Below are positions 54,603 through 63,398 of a stretch of DNA of 64,000 bases, piece by piece. This stretch comes from Paracoccaceae bacterium (lineage in GTDB: Bacteria; Pseudomonadota; Alphaproteobacteria; Rhodobacterales; Rhodobacteraceae), in NCBI GenBank assembly GCA_030066855.1, contig JASJAU010000010.1, positions 1 through 64,000 of the forward strand, in the 5' to 3' direction. Position 1 is the first letter of the stretch; each line of letters begins with the position of its first letter. The notes below the pieces were generated by a model. The model saw only the letters and a program-made list of their open reading frames with translations, searched no databases and was not told the DNA's origin. The translations under genes and the position numbers were made by a program.

Positions 54603-55409
54603 ATGCTCAGGCCGCCCTTTCTCTTTGCTCTCACTGCATTCGCGCTGTTCCTTCCCGCAACGGCGGAGGCCGAGGTCCCGCCGAACGTGGCCCAGATCGA
54701 GGTCCTGCACGGCTGGCGACACAGCGACGGAACCCATCGGGCCGCCGTCTCCATCCGGTTGGCGCCGGGGTGGAAAACCTACTGGCGGACGCCCGGCGCG
54801 GGCGGGATCCCGCCGATGTTCAATTGGTCCGGCTCGGTGAACCTAGGCGCCTTGGAGGTGTCGTTTCCGGTGCCCGAAGTCTTTGATCAGAACGGCATGC
54901 GGTCGATCGGATACTTGGACGAGGTGGTGCTGCCGATCATCGTCACGCCTGGGGCCGACGGAACGGACGTGGAGCTGCGCGGCGAGATGGAGATTGGCGT
55001 CTGCCTGGAAATCTGCGTGCCGATCACGCTGGACATCGCGGCGCTTCTGCCGGCCGACCTGACGGGAACGAGCCAGCCTGTCGACCGCGCGTTCCAGGAC
55101 AGGCCGCTCACGGCCAGCGAAGCGAAAGCAGGCGGTATGACCTGCGAGATCGAGCCGATCTCGGACGGTCTGCGCGTGACCGCCGCCCTCGACCTGCCCC
55201 GCTTGGCGGGAGAAGAGGTAGGCGTGCTGGAACTACCAGACCCGGGTATCTGGATCTCTGAGGCGGAGCTTGAGCGCGTGGGATCGAAGGTCACCGTCCG
55301 GGCCGATATGGTCCCGCCTCAGGCCCAGCCGTTCATGCTGGCGCGCGACGATATCAAGCTTACGGTGATCGCGGATGGCGTCGCGGTCGAGATCACGGGC
55401 TGCGACTAG
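54603..55409 (+). CDS. DsbD-alpha-like periplasmic domain protein
   Basis: 268 residues. Signal peptide (MLRPPFLFALTAFALFLPA, then TAEAE) is followed by an N-terminal DsbD domain (PF11412-like) with LAPGWKTYWRTPGAGGIPP and the pair of Cys in EIGVCLEICVP. The membrane and thioredoxin domains of full DsbD are absent, so it must receive electrons from another protein. CGGGAACCC stands before the ATG. It converges with the RND gene, sharing CTAG. Confidence 0.85.
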   Translation: MLRPPFLFALTAFALFLPATAEAEVPPNVAQIEVLHGWRHSDGTHRAAVSIRLAPGWKTYWRTPGAGGIPPMFNWSGSVNLGALEVSFPVPEVFDQNGMRSIGYLDEVVLPIIVTPGADGTDVELRGEMEIGVCLEICVPITLDIAALLPADLTGTSQPVDRAFQDRPLTASEAKAGGMTCEIEPISDGLRVTAALDLPRLAGEEVGVLELPDPGIWISEAELERVGSKVTVRADMVPPQAQPFMLARDDIKLTVIADGVAVEITGCD

Positions 55410-58400
55410 GACGTATTTCGCCCATAGGTCAGCGCTGCGCCGAGCCAAACCACAACCGCGATCAGGGCGGCGCCCCCAACGAACCAGGCGAGCGCCAAAG
55501 GTCCCGCCTCCGCACCGCCGAGCGCGGGCGGAAGCGCCCCGGTCAGAAGCGCGGAGCCCATCGTTGCGGCGAACCATCCAGCCATCGCCAGCGCCGCGGC
55601 GCCCAAAGCAACGCGAATTCCCGTCACAGGCGCTCTAGCGGCGCGGCGGGTGGCGCGAATGGAGCGTCCGAAGTCGTGGCCGATCGCCAGGAGCGACGGC
55701 ACGACCAGCAACACCAGGACCAGACCGAAACCGAGACCGTAGACCAGCGTGATTACGGTAGGCTTCAGAAATTGCGCCTGACTTGATGTCTCGTAGAGGA
55801 GCGGTGTGAGACCGAGCACCGTGGTGAGCGTCGTGAGGATCACCGGGCGCAATCGGTCCGCCGCGCCATCGACAATTGCGGGAAACAGACCGCGATCCTC
55901 GGCATAATCGTCAATCGTCGTCACCAGAACGATCGAGTCGTTGATGATGATGCCGACCATACCGATTAGGCCCACGACCGAAAACATCGACAGCGGCACA
56001 TCCCAGACGTAGTGACCCCAGATGGCGCCAACGAGCCCGAAGGGGATGATCGCCATGACCACCAAGGGGCGCGACCAGCTTGCGAAAACCCAGGAAAGCG
56101 TCAGGTAGATGCCGGCCAGACAAAGGATGAGACCCGTCATGGCGTCGGACAGGAAGTCCCGCTCGTCCTCAGCGAGCCCCGCCATCTGGGTGGAAATCCC
56201 GAAATCCTCCTCTAGGCGCGGCAGGATGCGCTCGCGGATGTCGCTAGAGATCTCTTCCGCCCGCGCCGGATCGTCTTCCGACAGATCGCCATTGACGGAA
56301 ACAACGCGAATGCCGTTCTCCCTGCGAACCGTCGAGAACCCGGTCTGCCGTTCGACCGAGACGATGTCGGCCAAAGGCACGTAGGCGCCGCGCCCGGCGG
56401 TCTCGCCGCTGGTGCGGATCAGCGTCCGGTCGAGGAAATCCGCCGTCAGCTCGCCATCGGGTAGCTGCACGCGGATGGAGCCCGATCTCGACCCGACCGG
56501 GAACGTCGCGGCCTCGACGCCGTTCAACCGCGCCCGAAGCGTGCGGCCGAGATCATCGATCGTCAGGCCAAGCGCCTGACCTTGCGGCGTGAGCTCCAGA
56601 ATGAGCTCCTCCTTGTCGTAGGCAAGGTTGTCCTCAAGCGCCGAGACCTCTCCGAATTGCGAGAGTTGCAACTTGAGCGCCTCAGCCGCCGCCTTGAGCT
56701 GAACCGATGTCGCGCCGGAGAGCTCGATATCGATCGCGTCCCCGCCCGGGCCGCCTCGCCAGCCGCGAAAGCTGAGCGTTTCAAGAAGCGGATGACGCGG
56801 CACAGCGTCCTGAAGGTCGGCGACAAAGGCGAAGCTTGAATAGGGGCGCAGATCCGGGTCGATCAGCTCGATTGCGATGGAGCCAAGTTGGTACGTCTCT
56901 TTCGTCTCCTGCCCCGACAACCCGCGCCCGGTCGTTCCACCAATCTCTGTCAGCGCGTAGGCGATTGGGTTCTCGCCGTGCTCCTTGGCATATCGGGCGC
57001 CCAAATCCTCAACGGCCGCCTGAAGCGAACGCATCATCTCCAGCGTGTCCTCACGCGTGGCGCCCGGCAGCATCGCGAAGTTGCCAGTGACCGAACCGCG
57101 CTCGGGCGCGTTGAAGAACCGCCATTGAACGTCGCCGCGGATGAAAAGCGCGGACTGGCTGGCCAAGGCGACGATAACCAGAGCGATCACGGGATAGCGC
57201 GCTCGAATTACGAAACCGACGAAGGGTCGGAAGGCGCGCGCGCGCACCAACCGGAAGCCCCTGTTCACCTGGCGCGAGGGCCAGTCGTACCAATGCTCCT
57301 TCGCGCTGTGCGCGAGTGCATGCTTCATGTGATTGGGCAGGATCAGGAAGCATTCGACGAGCGACGCCAGCAGAACGATGATCACGGTGAACGGAATGTC
57401 GGCGATGATCGCGCCGAACCGCCCCCCGATAGCGACGAGGCCGAAAAATGCGATGACCGTGGTGACAGTTGCCGCGAAGACGGGCGTGAACATGCGCCGC
57501 GCCGCGTTCTCGGCGGCGACTGCGGGGCTCTCGCCGAGTCTCCGGGCGCGGAAGTCGGCATGCTCGCCGACTACGATCGCGTCGTCGACGACAATGCCGA
57601 GCGTGATGATCAGCGCGAAGAGCGAGATCATGTTGAGCGTGAAGCCTGCGAAGTACATCGCCGTGACGGCCGCAGTCATGGCGACCGGAACGCCCGCCGC
57701 CACCCATAGTGCAGTGCGGGCGTTCAGGAAAAGGAAGAGCAGAGCGACGACGAGTCCAAGCCCGATCAAACCGTTGTCCAGAAGGATTTTCAGACGCGCC
57801 GTTATCGTTTCGGCGAGAGTCCGGATCAGGTCGATCCGCACGCCCTCAGGCAGGCTTAGCGTCATCTCTGCAGCCAGCTCTTCGACCTGACGCTGCATCC
57901 GGATCGCGTCGCCGCTCGCCGACCGGTTCACCCGGATCGAGATGGCCGGGTCGTCACCCACGAAATACGCCCTGTTCCGGTCGACGCCCTCCTCCAAGAC
58001 CCGCGCGACATCGCCAACTGTAAGCTGGGTGCCGTCATCGTCGGACCTCAGGACAATGGCGCTGATCTCGACGGCCGACCGTTTGGCCTGTCCGGTTCGC
58101 ACCCGCGCCGCGCCCGAGACATCGCCAGCGGGGTCTCCCGCGACTTCCTGCGCGATGGCGCTTGAGATCTCGCGCATGGAGATATCAAATCGGATCAGGT
58201 CCAGCGACGTGACTTCGACAACCACTTGCGGCGCGGCGACGCCTCGGATGACGGTGCGCGATATCCCTTCGGCAAAGAGGCGCTGCACGAACTCATCCGC
58301 AAAGTTGGCGAGCTGATCGACACCGACCGGCCCTGTGATCACAACGTCTGTCACCCTGTCCGACCACCGACCGCGCAGGATCTCCGGCTCGTCGGCGTCC

Positions 58401-58786
58401 TCCGGCAGGTTTGTGACGCTTTCGAGCGCGTTCGAGACATCATCCGCCGCCTGTGACATGTCCCAATCCGGTTCGAACTCGATGTTGATCCGGGCGCGGC
58501 CTTCGGAGGAGCGGGCAGTGCTCTCGACAACGCCGTCAACGCCCTGAAGCGCGGGCTCAAGCACCTGCACGATCGCGGCGTCCACATCTTCGGCGCCCGC
58601 GCCGTCCCAACTCACCTGAACCGTGATGTCATCGACCACCACGTCCGGAAAGAACTGCGCCCGCAGGTTCGGGATGGCATAGATGCCGGACAGGAGCAGG
58701 ACCAGAAGCAGCAGGTTAGCGGCGGTCCTGTGCCGCGTGAAGTAGCTTAGAATACCGCCTGCGGCCCGCCCCAGATCACGCGCCAT
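55406..58786 (-). CDS. Efflux RND transporter permease subunit (AcrB/HAE family)
   Basis: 1126 residues with the RND plan: an N-terminal helix (AANLLLLVLLLSGIYAI), two large periplasmic loops and two six-helix bundles. The proton-relay aspartates lie in ITLGIVVDDAIVVGEHADF (TM4). A similar repeat is GLIGMVGIIINDSIVLVTTID. A longer C-terminus adds extra hydrophobic segments. It works with the adaptor encoded 53 bp upstream; no TolC-type channel is in the window. Substrate unknown. Confidence 0.94.
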   Translation of the reverse strand: MARDLGRAAGGILSYFTRHRTAANLLLLVLLLSGIYAIPNLRAQFFPDVVVDDITVQVSWDGAGAEDVDAAIVQVLEPALQGVDGVVESTARSSEGRARINIEFEPDWDMSQAADDVSNALESVTNLPEDADEPEILRGRWSDRVTDVVITGPVGVDQLANFADEFVQRLFAEGISRTVIRGVAAPQVVVEVTSLDLIRFDISMREISSAIAQEVAGDPAGDVSGAARVRTGQAKRSAVEISAIVLRSDDDGTQLTVGDVARVLEEGVDRNRAYFVGDDPAISIRVNRSASGDAIRMQRQVEELAAEMTLSLPEGVRIDLIRTLAETITARLKILLDNGLIGLGLVVALLFLFLNARTALWVAAGVPVAMTAAVTAMYFAGFTLNMISLFALIITLGIVVDDAIVVGEHADFRARRLGESPAVAAENAARRMFTPVFAATVTTVIAFFGLVAIGGRFGAIIADIPFTVIIVLLASLVECFLILPNHMKHALAHSAKEHWYDWPSRQVNRGFRLVRARAFRPFVGFVIRARYPVIALVIVALASQSALFIRGDVQWRFFNAPERGSVTGNFAMLPGATREDTLEMMRSLQAAVEDLGARYAKEHGENPIAYALTEIGGTTGRGLSGQETKETYQLGSIAIELIDPDLRPYSSFAFVADLQDAVPRHPLLETLSFRGWRGGPGGDAIDIELSGATSVQLKAAAEALKLQLSQFGEVSALEDNLAYDKEELILELTPQGQALGLTIDDLGRTLRARLNGVEAATFPVGSRSGSIRVQLPDGELTADFLDRTLIRTSGETAGRGAYVPLADIVSVERQTGFSTVRRENGIRVVSVNGDLSEDDPARAEEISSDIRERILPRLEEDFGISTQMAGLAEDERDFLSDAMTGLILCLAGIYLTLSWVFASWSRPLVVMAIIPFGLVGAIWGHYVWDVPLSMFSVVGLIGMVGIIINDSIVLVTTIDDYAEDRGLFPAIVDGAADRLRPVILTTLTTVLGLTPLLYETSSQAQFLKPTVITLVYGLGFGLVLVLLVVPSLLAIGHDFGRSIRATRRAARAPVTGIRVALGAAALAMAGWFAATMGSALLTGALPPALGGAEAGPLALAWFVGGAALIAVVVWLGAALTYGRNTS

Positions 58787-58839
58787 GCGACCCGCCGCTT
58801 ATAGAACTGGTTGCGAGATGGCCGGCAGGTCGCACGCCC

Positions 58840-60300
58840 CTACCCTCCCATCCGGGATTCAATGCGCTCGACGACGCGAGCGGGGACCTGATCTTGCTTC
58901 AACTGCGTGAGAACGCGCTCTTTCACGTCATCGGGCATGAAGGCGTTGCCCTCGACGAAGGCCACGAGCTTGGCCCGCCTTTCAGGGTCAAGCGACAGGG
59001 TTTGCGGTTGCGGCGGAGCTTCGGCCTGCGCCTCAGACCGGAGCGGGCGGACCTTGATGCCCGCGCCGAGGAGCGGCGTTCGCTCAGCAACGATCTCGCG
59101 CCCGGCAAGCGCGCGCGCGCGAACGATCACGTCGTCGCCCTCGCGCCGAAGCACCTCGACAGGCGCCACCTCCAGCCGCTCTTCATCGCCCAAGACCAGT
59201 ACTGTGCCCGCCGCGTCCACAGCGGCGGCGGGCAAGCGGGAGACCCGATCGAGCGGCGGTTCCTCGACGCGCACCGAGACAAAATCGCCCGGCCGGAAAC
59301 CCGGCGCCTCTTCAATACTGGCGAAGATCAGCCGGCCGGTCTGCCCCGCCGCGACCGCCGCGCTTTCCCTGCTGATGACGCCCTGAACCGAAAGATCGAC
59401 CCCGAAAACGTCGAGACCCGCCGTGACGGGCGCGCCCACGAGCGCGCCGGATTCGCTCAAGAGCCTTGCGTACTGGGGTGTTGAGACGCGAAAGGCGATC
59501 TCCAGTGAGGTCGGGTCGATCAGCTCGCCGATGCGCTCGTTACGGGCGACCAGCCGGCCTTCGGTGACCACGTCGCCACCGATCACGCCCGAAAACGGTG
59601 CGGCGATTTCTGTCTCGGCAAGCCTCCGCTCCGCCTCGGCAAGGGCTATGCCGCGTCGCTCCAGTGCTGTTCTTGCCTGCTCGAGTCTCGCTTCCGCATT
59701 CGCCTCCGCCTGGCGGCGGGACAGAACCGACTGGCTGGCGGAGGAGGCGGACAGCTCCGCCGCTTCAAGCGCGGCTTGAGATCCCACGTTTCGAGCGAGC
59801 AGATCGCGCTGCCGATCAACTGCAGAGAGACGCAGCCGCTCCTGATCTTCGGCGGCGCGGATTTCATCCCGGGCGAGCGCGAGCGCGCGTTCCGCATCAC
59901 GAAGGTCGCGCCGGGCCTCATTTTCGTCCGCCCGGGCGGTCGCAAGCGCCGACTCGGCCTCAACAGGATCGACCCGAACCAGAACGTCGCCTTCCAAGAC
60001 CCGTCCGCCCTCCTCGAAAGCGTCTGAGAGCCAGATGACCTCGCCTGATGCGGAAGATCGCAGCTCCAACGTGCGGCGCGAGCGCACCTCCCCGAATGTC
60101 GCCAGAACCGGGCGGATGGTTTCTGGGGCAACTGTGATCACATTGACCGAGAACACCCTCTCCCTGGCCGGACGTGAGGAAGACTCGTTGGCCATTCGCG
60201 TCTGGAGCGCACCCCAAACCAGGTCCCCCGCGAAGGCCAAGAGGCCTGCGGTAACCGCCAGGAGGAACAATCCCACCAATGATCGGCCGAGGAATCGCAT
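58840..60300 (-). CDS. RND efflux periplasmic adaptor (HlyD/AcrA family)
   Basis: 486 residues. An N-terminal anchor helix (LVGLFLLAVTAGLLAFAGDL) leads to a lipoyl half-motif (RSSASGEVIWLSDAFEEGG), a long coiled-coil hairpin with Ala/Glu/Arg repeats (100-215), the second lipoyl half (EIAAPFSGVIGGDVVTEG), a beta-barrel and a membrane-proximal domain. A C-terminal tail of about 60 residues is predicted helical. It bridges the RND permease to an outer-membrane channel. It is first in the two-gene pump operon. Confidence 0.93.
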   Translation of the reverse strand: MRFLGRSLVGLFLLAVTAGLLAFAGDLVWGALQTRMANESSSRPARERVFSVNVITVAPETIRPVLATFGEVRSRRTLELRSSASGEVIWLSDAFEEGGRVLEGDVLVRVDPVEAESALATARADENEARRDLRDAERALALARDEIRAAEDQERLRLSAVDRQRDLLARNVGSQAALEAAELSASSASQSVLSRRQAEANAEARLEQARTALERRGIALAEAERRLAETEIAAPFSGVIGGDVVTEGRLVARNERIGELIDPTSLEIAFRVSTPQYARLLSESGALVGAPVTAGLDVFGVDLSVQGVISRESAAVAAGQTGRLIFASIEEAPGFRPGDFVSVRVEEPPLDRVSRLPAAAVDAAGTVLVLGDEERLEVAPVEVLRREGDDVIVRARALAGREIVAERTPLLGAGIKVRPLRSEAQAEAPPQPQTLSLDPERRAKLVAFVEGNAFMPDDVKERVLTQLKQDQVPARVVERIESRMGG

Positions 60301-60333
60301 TCAGCACGGATCTCCCAATCACCTCTAATCAAA

Positions 60334-60378
60334 GCGCATTATAGCGCATCTTCAATCGGGCGCAGAAACAACGTTGTT
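60334..60378. promoter_or_regulatory. Promoter with two palindromes upstream of the RND pump operon
   Basis: On the minus strand a perfect TATAAT (60343-60338) is flanked by GCGC on both sides (60334-60347). AACAACGTTGTT (60367-60378) is a perfect 12-bp palindrome just upstream of where the -35 box would lie. Such elements often bind TetR or MarR repressors of efflux operons; no regulator gene is adjacent. Confidence 0.5.
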
Positions 60379-60401
60379 ACGACCTTGAACGGACGGCCGG
60401 A

Positions 60402-60944
60402 TCACTTCCGTCGCAGATGCTCGTCCAGGCGCGGCATGATCTCGACGAAGTTGCAGGGACGGTGACGGTAGTCAAATTGCATCGACAAGATTTCGTCCCA
60501 GGCGTCCTTGCAGGCGCCAGGGGAGCCGGGAAGCGCGAACATGTACGTCCCGTTCGCCACGCCGCCGCAGGCGCGCGACTGGATCGCACTCGTGCCGATC
60601 TTGGCGATGCTCACGTGGGTGAAGAGGGTGCCAAAGGCGTCGATCTCTTTGTCGTAGACGTCCCGGTGCGCCTCGACCGTGACATCGCGCCCGGTCAGCC
60701 CGGTGCCGCCGGTCGAAAGGATAACGTCGATCTCGGGGCTTTCGGACCATGCGCGCAACTTCGCCGCGATAAGGTCGCGGTCGTCGGTTACGATGTCCCG
60801 CGCGGCAAGCTGGTGGCCGGAGGCCTCGATACGTGCGGCCAGTGTGTCGCCTGACCGATCATCTTCCAGGCTTCGGGTGTCGCTGACCGTCAGCACGGCT
60901 ATCCTCACCGGCACGAAATCGCGATTCTCGTCAATACGGCTCAT
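60402..60944 (-). CDS. moaB: Molybdenum cofactor biosynthesis protein B
   Basis: 180 residues. RIAVLTVSDTRSLEDDRSGD and ILSTGGTGLTGRDVTVEA are the MoaB/MogA signatures, and GVANGTYMFALPGSPGACKD is the conserved C-terminal stretch. It adenylates molybdopterin or assists that step. Upstream codons to 61037 overlap the uracil-DNA glycosylase and are unlikely to be used; the ATG at 60944 is chosen. No other moa gene is nearby. Confidence 0.93.
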   Translation of the reverse strand: MSRIDENRDFVPVRIAVLTVSDTRSLEDDRSGDTLAARIEASGHQLAARDIVTDDRDLIAAKLRAWSESPEIDVILSTGGTGLTGRDVTVEAHRDVYDKEIDAFGTLFTHVSIAKIGTSAIQSRACGGVANGTYMFALPGSPGACKDAWDEILSMQFDYRHRPCNFVEIMPRLDEHLRRK

Positions 60945-60979
60945 GGTCTGCAGGGTCTCGTTGTCGATTTCCGTTTCTG

Positions 60980-61753
60980 TCAACCGGCGCAACCGGCCTC
61001 GGCGAGCTGCGCTTTCAGGCTCAGCAGATCCGCCCAAGCCTCACGCTTCGCGGCCGGGTTCCGAAGAAGATAGGCCGGGTGGAACATCGGCAAGACCGGT
61101 ATGCCCATCGCCGCGGTCCAAGTCCCGCGAAGACGCGTTATGCCCTTGCGGCCCAAAAGCGCGTCACAGGCATGGTTGCCCATTGAGATCAGAACATCCG
61201 GGTTCGCCAATTCGATATGGCGCGCGAGGAAGGGTTTCATCATCGCAATCTCTTCCGGACGCGGGTCGCGGTTTTGCGGTGGCCGCCACGGCAGGATATT
61301 GGTGATGTAGAGAGCCTTCTCCGCATCCGGCGCCGTGCGAGCAAGGCCGACGTGTGAGAACATCAGATCCAAGAACTGCCCCGCCCTCCCGACGAAGGGG
61401 CGGCCCTCCAGATCCTCATCACGTCCCGGCGCCTCGCCCACGATCATCACTCTGGCTGCGGGCAGGCCATCGGAGAAGACAAGCTGCTTGGCGCCGCGTT
61501 TCAACTCGCAGAGATCATAGGCCTCCATGGCCGATTTCAGCGCCTCCAGGTCCGCCGCTCCCTTCGCGCTCTCGGCAGCAACCGCAACCGGGTCGAGCGC
61601 CGGTGGTGCCGACGCAGGCGCTGCTTCTGGCGTGAGCTTCTCGGTTTCTTTTCTGGAGGCGGCAAAGCGGTCCACCGGCGTGTCCGCGATGGCCTCATCG
61701 GCGCCCATATCGAGCTGCCAGGTCAGCGCGGCTTTCATCGACCAGTAATCCAT
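60980..61753 (-). CDS. Uracil-DNA glycosylase, family 4-like
   Basis: 257 residues. A non-conserved N-terminal extension (1-70) precedes the catalytic domain with MIVGEAPGRDEDLEGRPFVG (motif A), LYITNILPWRPPQNRDP and MFHPAYLLRNPAAKREAW (motif B). Cys residues in DLCELKRGAK, NHACDALLG and the C-terminal AGCAG could hold an iron-sulfur cluster as in family 4, though spacing differs from the textbook form. It removes uracil from DNA in the cytosol. AGGTTCCCGCC precedes the ATG. Confidence 0.9.
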   Translation of the reverse strand: MDYWSMKAALTWQLDMGADEAIADTPVDRFAASRKETEKLTPEAAPASAPPALDPVAVAAESAKGAADLEALKSAMEAYDLCELKRGAKQLVFSDGLPAARVMIVGEAPGRDEDLEGRPFVGRAGQFLDLMFSHVGLARTAPDAEKALYITNILPWRPPQNRDPRPEEIAMMKPFLARHIELANPDVLISMGNHACDALLGRKGITRLRGTWTAAMGIPVLPMFHPAYLLRNPAAKREAWADLLSLKAQLAEAGCAG

Positions 61754-61843
61754 GGCGGGAACCTAAGGCGCGGGTCGGGCGAGAGCAATGCCAAGGCCGC
61801 GACGGCAGGCCGGGATTGAGAGGGGTTTGCGCCGCGAACCAGT

Positions 61844-61857
61844 CGCTCTATAGAGCG
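61844..61857. promoter_or_regulatory. 14-bp palindrome overlapping the pyrB promoter
   Basis: CGCTCTATAGAGCG is perfectly symmetrical and contains a -10-like TATAGA (61849-61854). TTGCGC stands 16 bp upstream. The pyrB ATG is 18 bp downstream of the palindrome, so the 5' leader would be very short. Confidence 0.4.
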
Positions 61858-61874
61858 GGGAAGAGAGGTCGCAG

Positions 61875-62843
61875 ATGGCGTTTCGCGCAAGACATCTTCT
61901 GGGGATTGAGGGGCTCGGCCCCGACGAGATCACCAGCGTATTGGATCTGGCCGACAACTACGTCGATCTGAATCGCCAGGACGTCAAACACGACACTGCG
62001 CTGAGCGGTCTCACGCAAATCAACATGTTCTTCGAGAACTCGACCCGCACCCAGGCGAGTTTCGAGATCGCGGGCAAACGGCTCGGCGCAGATGTGATGA
62101 ACATGGCCGTCGATTCGTCCAGTGTTAAGAAGGGCGAGACGCTGATCGACACGGCGCTGACGCTGAACGCGATGCATCCCGACCTTCTGGTTGTGCGGCA
62201 TCCGCATTCCGGGGCGGTAAGCCTTCTTGCCCAAAAGGTGAATTGCGCCGTCCTGAACGCTGGCGACGGGCGTCACGAACACCCGACCCAAGCGTTGCTC
62301 GATGCGCTGACGATCCGACGCGCCAAAGGGCGCCTCCATCGCCTGACCATAGCAATTTGCGGCGACATCGCGCATTCGCGGGTGGCGCGGTCCAACATCT
62401 GGCTCCTCAGCAAGATGGAGAGCCGGGTGCGCCTTGTCGGCCCGCCGACCCTGATGCCTTCTGACGCCGCGGATTGGGGCGTCGAGGTCTATGGCGACAT
62501 GGCCGAGGGATTGAAGGACGCCGACGTCGTGATGATGCTCCGCCTGCAAAAGGAGCGGATGGATGGAGGGTTCATCCCGTCTGAACGCGAGTACTTCCAC
62601 CGCTTCGGCCTCGATCCGGCAAAACTCGCCCACGCCAAAGACGACGCGATCGTGATGCACCCCGGGCCGATGAACCGGGGCGTTGAGATCGACGGCACGA
62701 TCGCCGACGACATCAACCGATCCGTCATCCAGGATCAGGTCGAGATGGGCGTCGCTGTTCGGATGGCGGCGATGCGCCTTCTGGCCGAGAACCTACGTGC
62801 CGATCGCGCTGAGAAGGCGTCGCTCAAGTCGGTTGACGCATGA
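61875..62843 (+). CDS. pyrB: Aspartate carbamoyltransferase catalytic subunit
   Basis: 322 residues. The carbamoyl-phosphate motif [36 protein letters not shown] and [13 protein letters not shown] are intact. It condenses carbamoyl phosphate with aspartate in pyrimidine synthesis. No pyrI regulatory gene follows. Instead a membrane-anchored protein overlaps its stop (ATGA) and a dihydroorotase-like gene follows, fitting ATCases that assemble with an inactive dihydroorotase. GAGAGG precedes the ATG. Confidence 0.97.
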   Translation: MAFRARHLLGIEGLGPDEITSVLDLADNYVDLNRQDVKHDTALSGLTQINMFFENSTRTQASFEIAGKRLGADVMNMAVDSSSVKKGETLIDTALTLNAMHPDLLVVRHPHSGAVSLLAQKVNCAVLNAGDGRHEHPTQALLDALTIRRAKGRLHRLTIAICGDIAHSRVARSNIWLLSKMESRVRLVGPPTLMPSDAADWGVEVYGDMAEGLKDADVVMMLRLQKERMDGGFIPSEREYFHRFGLDPAKLAHAKDDAIVMHPGPMNRGVEIDGTIADDINRSVIQDQVEMGVAVRMAAMRLLAENLRADRAEKASLKSVDA

Positions 62844-63379
62844 ACCGCGATGACGACCCGTTGCAGGTCTCCGAGCATGAGTTCGGCCGGGTTCGGGTTC
62901 TGACGGCCGCGCTCGACCCGGCGGAGGCGTCGACGGTCACCGCGTCCAACGTTCACAAACTCCTGGGCGATGTCGATCTCGACGCGGAGAAGATCGAAGT
63001 GATCCCGTCAAATGCGCTGGAAGGATTGGGGCTGACGGCCTACTTGGTGGAAGGCTATGGAATCGCACCCGAAGACCTGCGCGACCGCGCGGCGCAACTC
63101 GACGCGGTGAGCGGATTGCTCGTCTTTCTTCCCTCATCGGCCTTCCGGAGAAAGGCCCAAACGCTTGATCCCAATCCGGCGCTAAGTCTCCTGGGCGTTT
63201 TCGACGAGATCGCAGCCGAGGCCCCTGATCAAATGCCTCCGCCCGACGCCGCCAAAGGCATGGTCGCGCCGCTGGAATCCCAACCTTCCGTACCGCAAGC
63301 GGCAAAGTCGGCGTCCTGGATATTCGCGATCGGCGCCATCCTAGTTGCGGGCGGTTTGGCCGTTCTGCTACTGCGGTGA
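62840..63379 (+). CDS. C-terminally membrane-anchored protein of unknown function in the pyr operon
   Basis: 179 residues. A soluble N-terminal part ([20 protein letters not shown], and [19 protein letters not shown]) is followed by a Pro-rich linker and a single C-terminal helix ([20 protein letters not shown]), so it is a tail-anchored inner-membrane protein. The start overlaps the pyrB stop, and the pyrC-like gene begins 20 bp after its stop. The position between two pyr genes suggests a link to pyrimidine synthesis, but I recognise no domain. Confidence 0.7.
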   Translation: MNRDDDPLQVSEHEFGRVRVLTAALDPAEASTVTASNVHKLLGDVDLDAEKIEVIPSNALEGLGLTAYLVEGYGIAPEDLRDRAAQLDAVSGLLVFLPSSAFRRKAQTLDPNPALSLLGVFDEIAAEAPDQMPPPDAAKGMVAPLESQPSVPQAAKSASWIFAIGAILVAGGLAVLLLR

Positions 63380-63398
63380 TCGAGCATCCGGTATTGAT

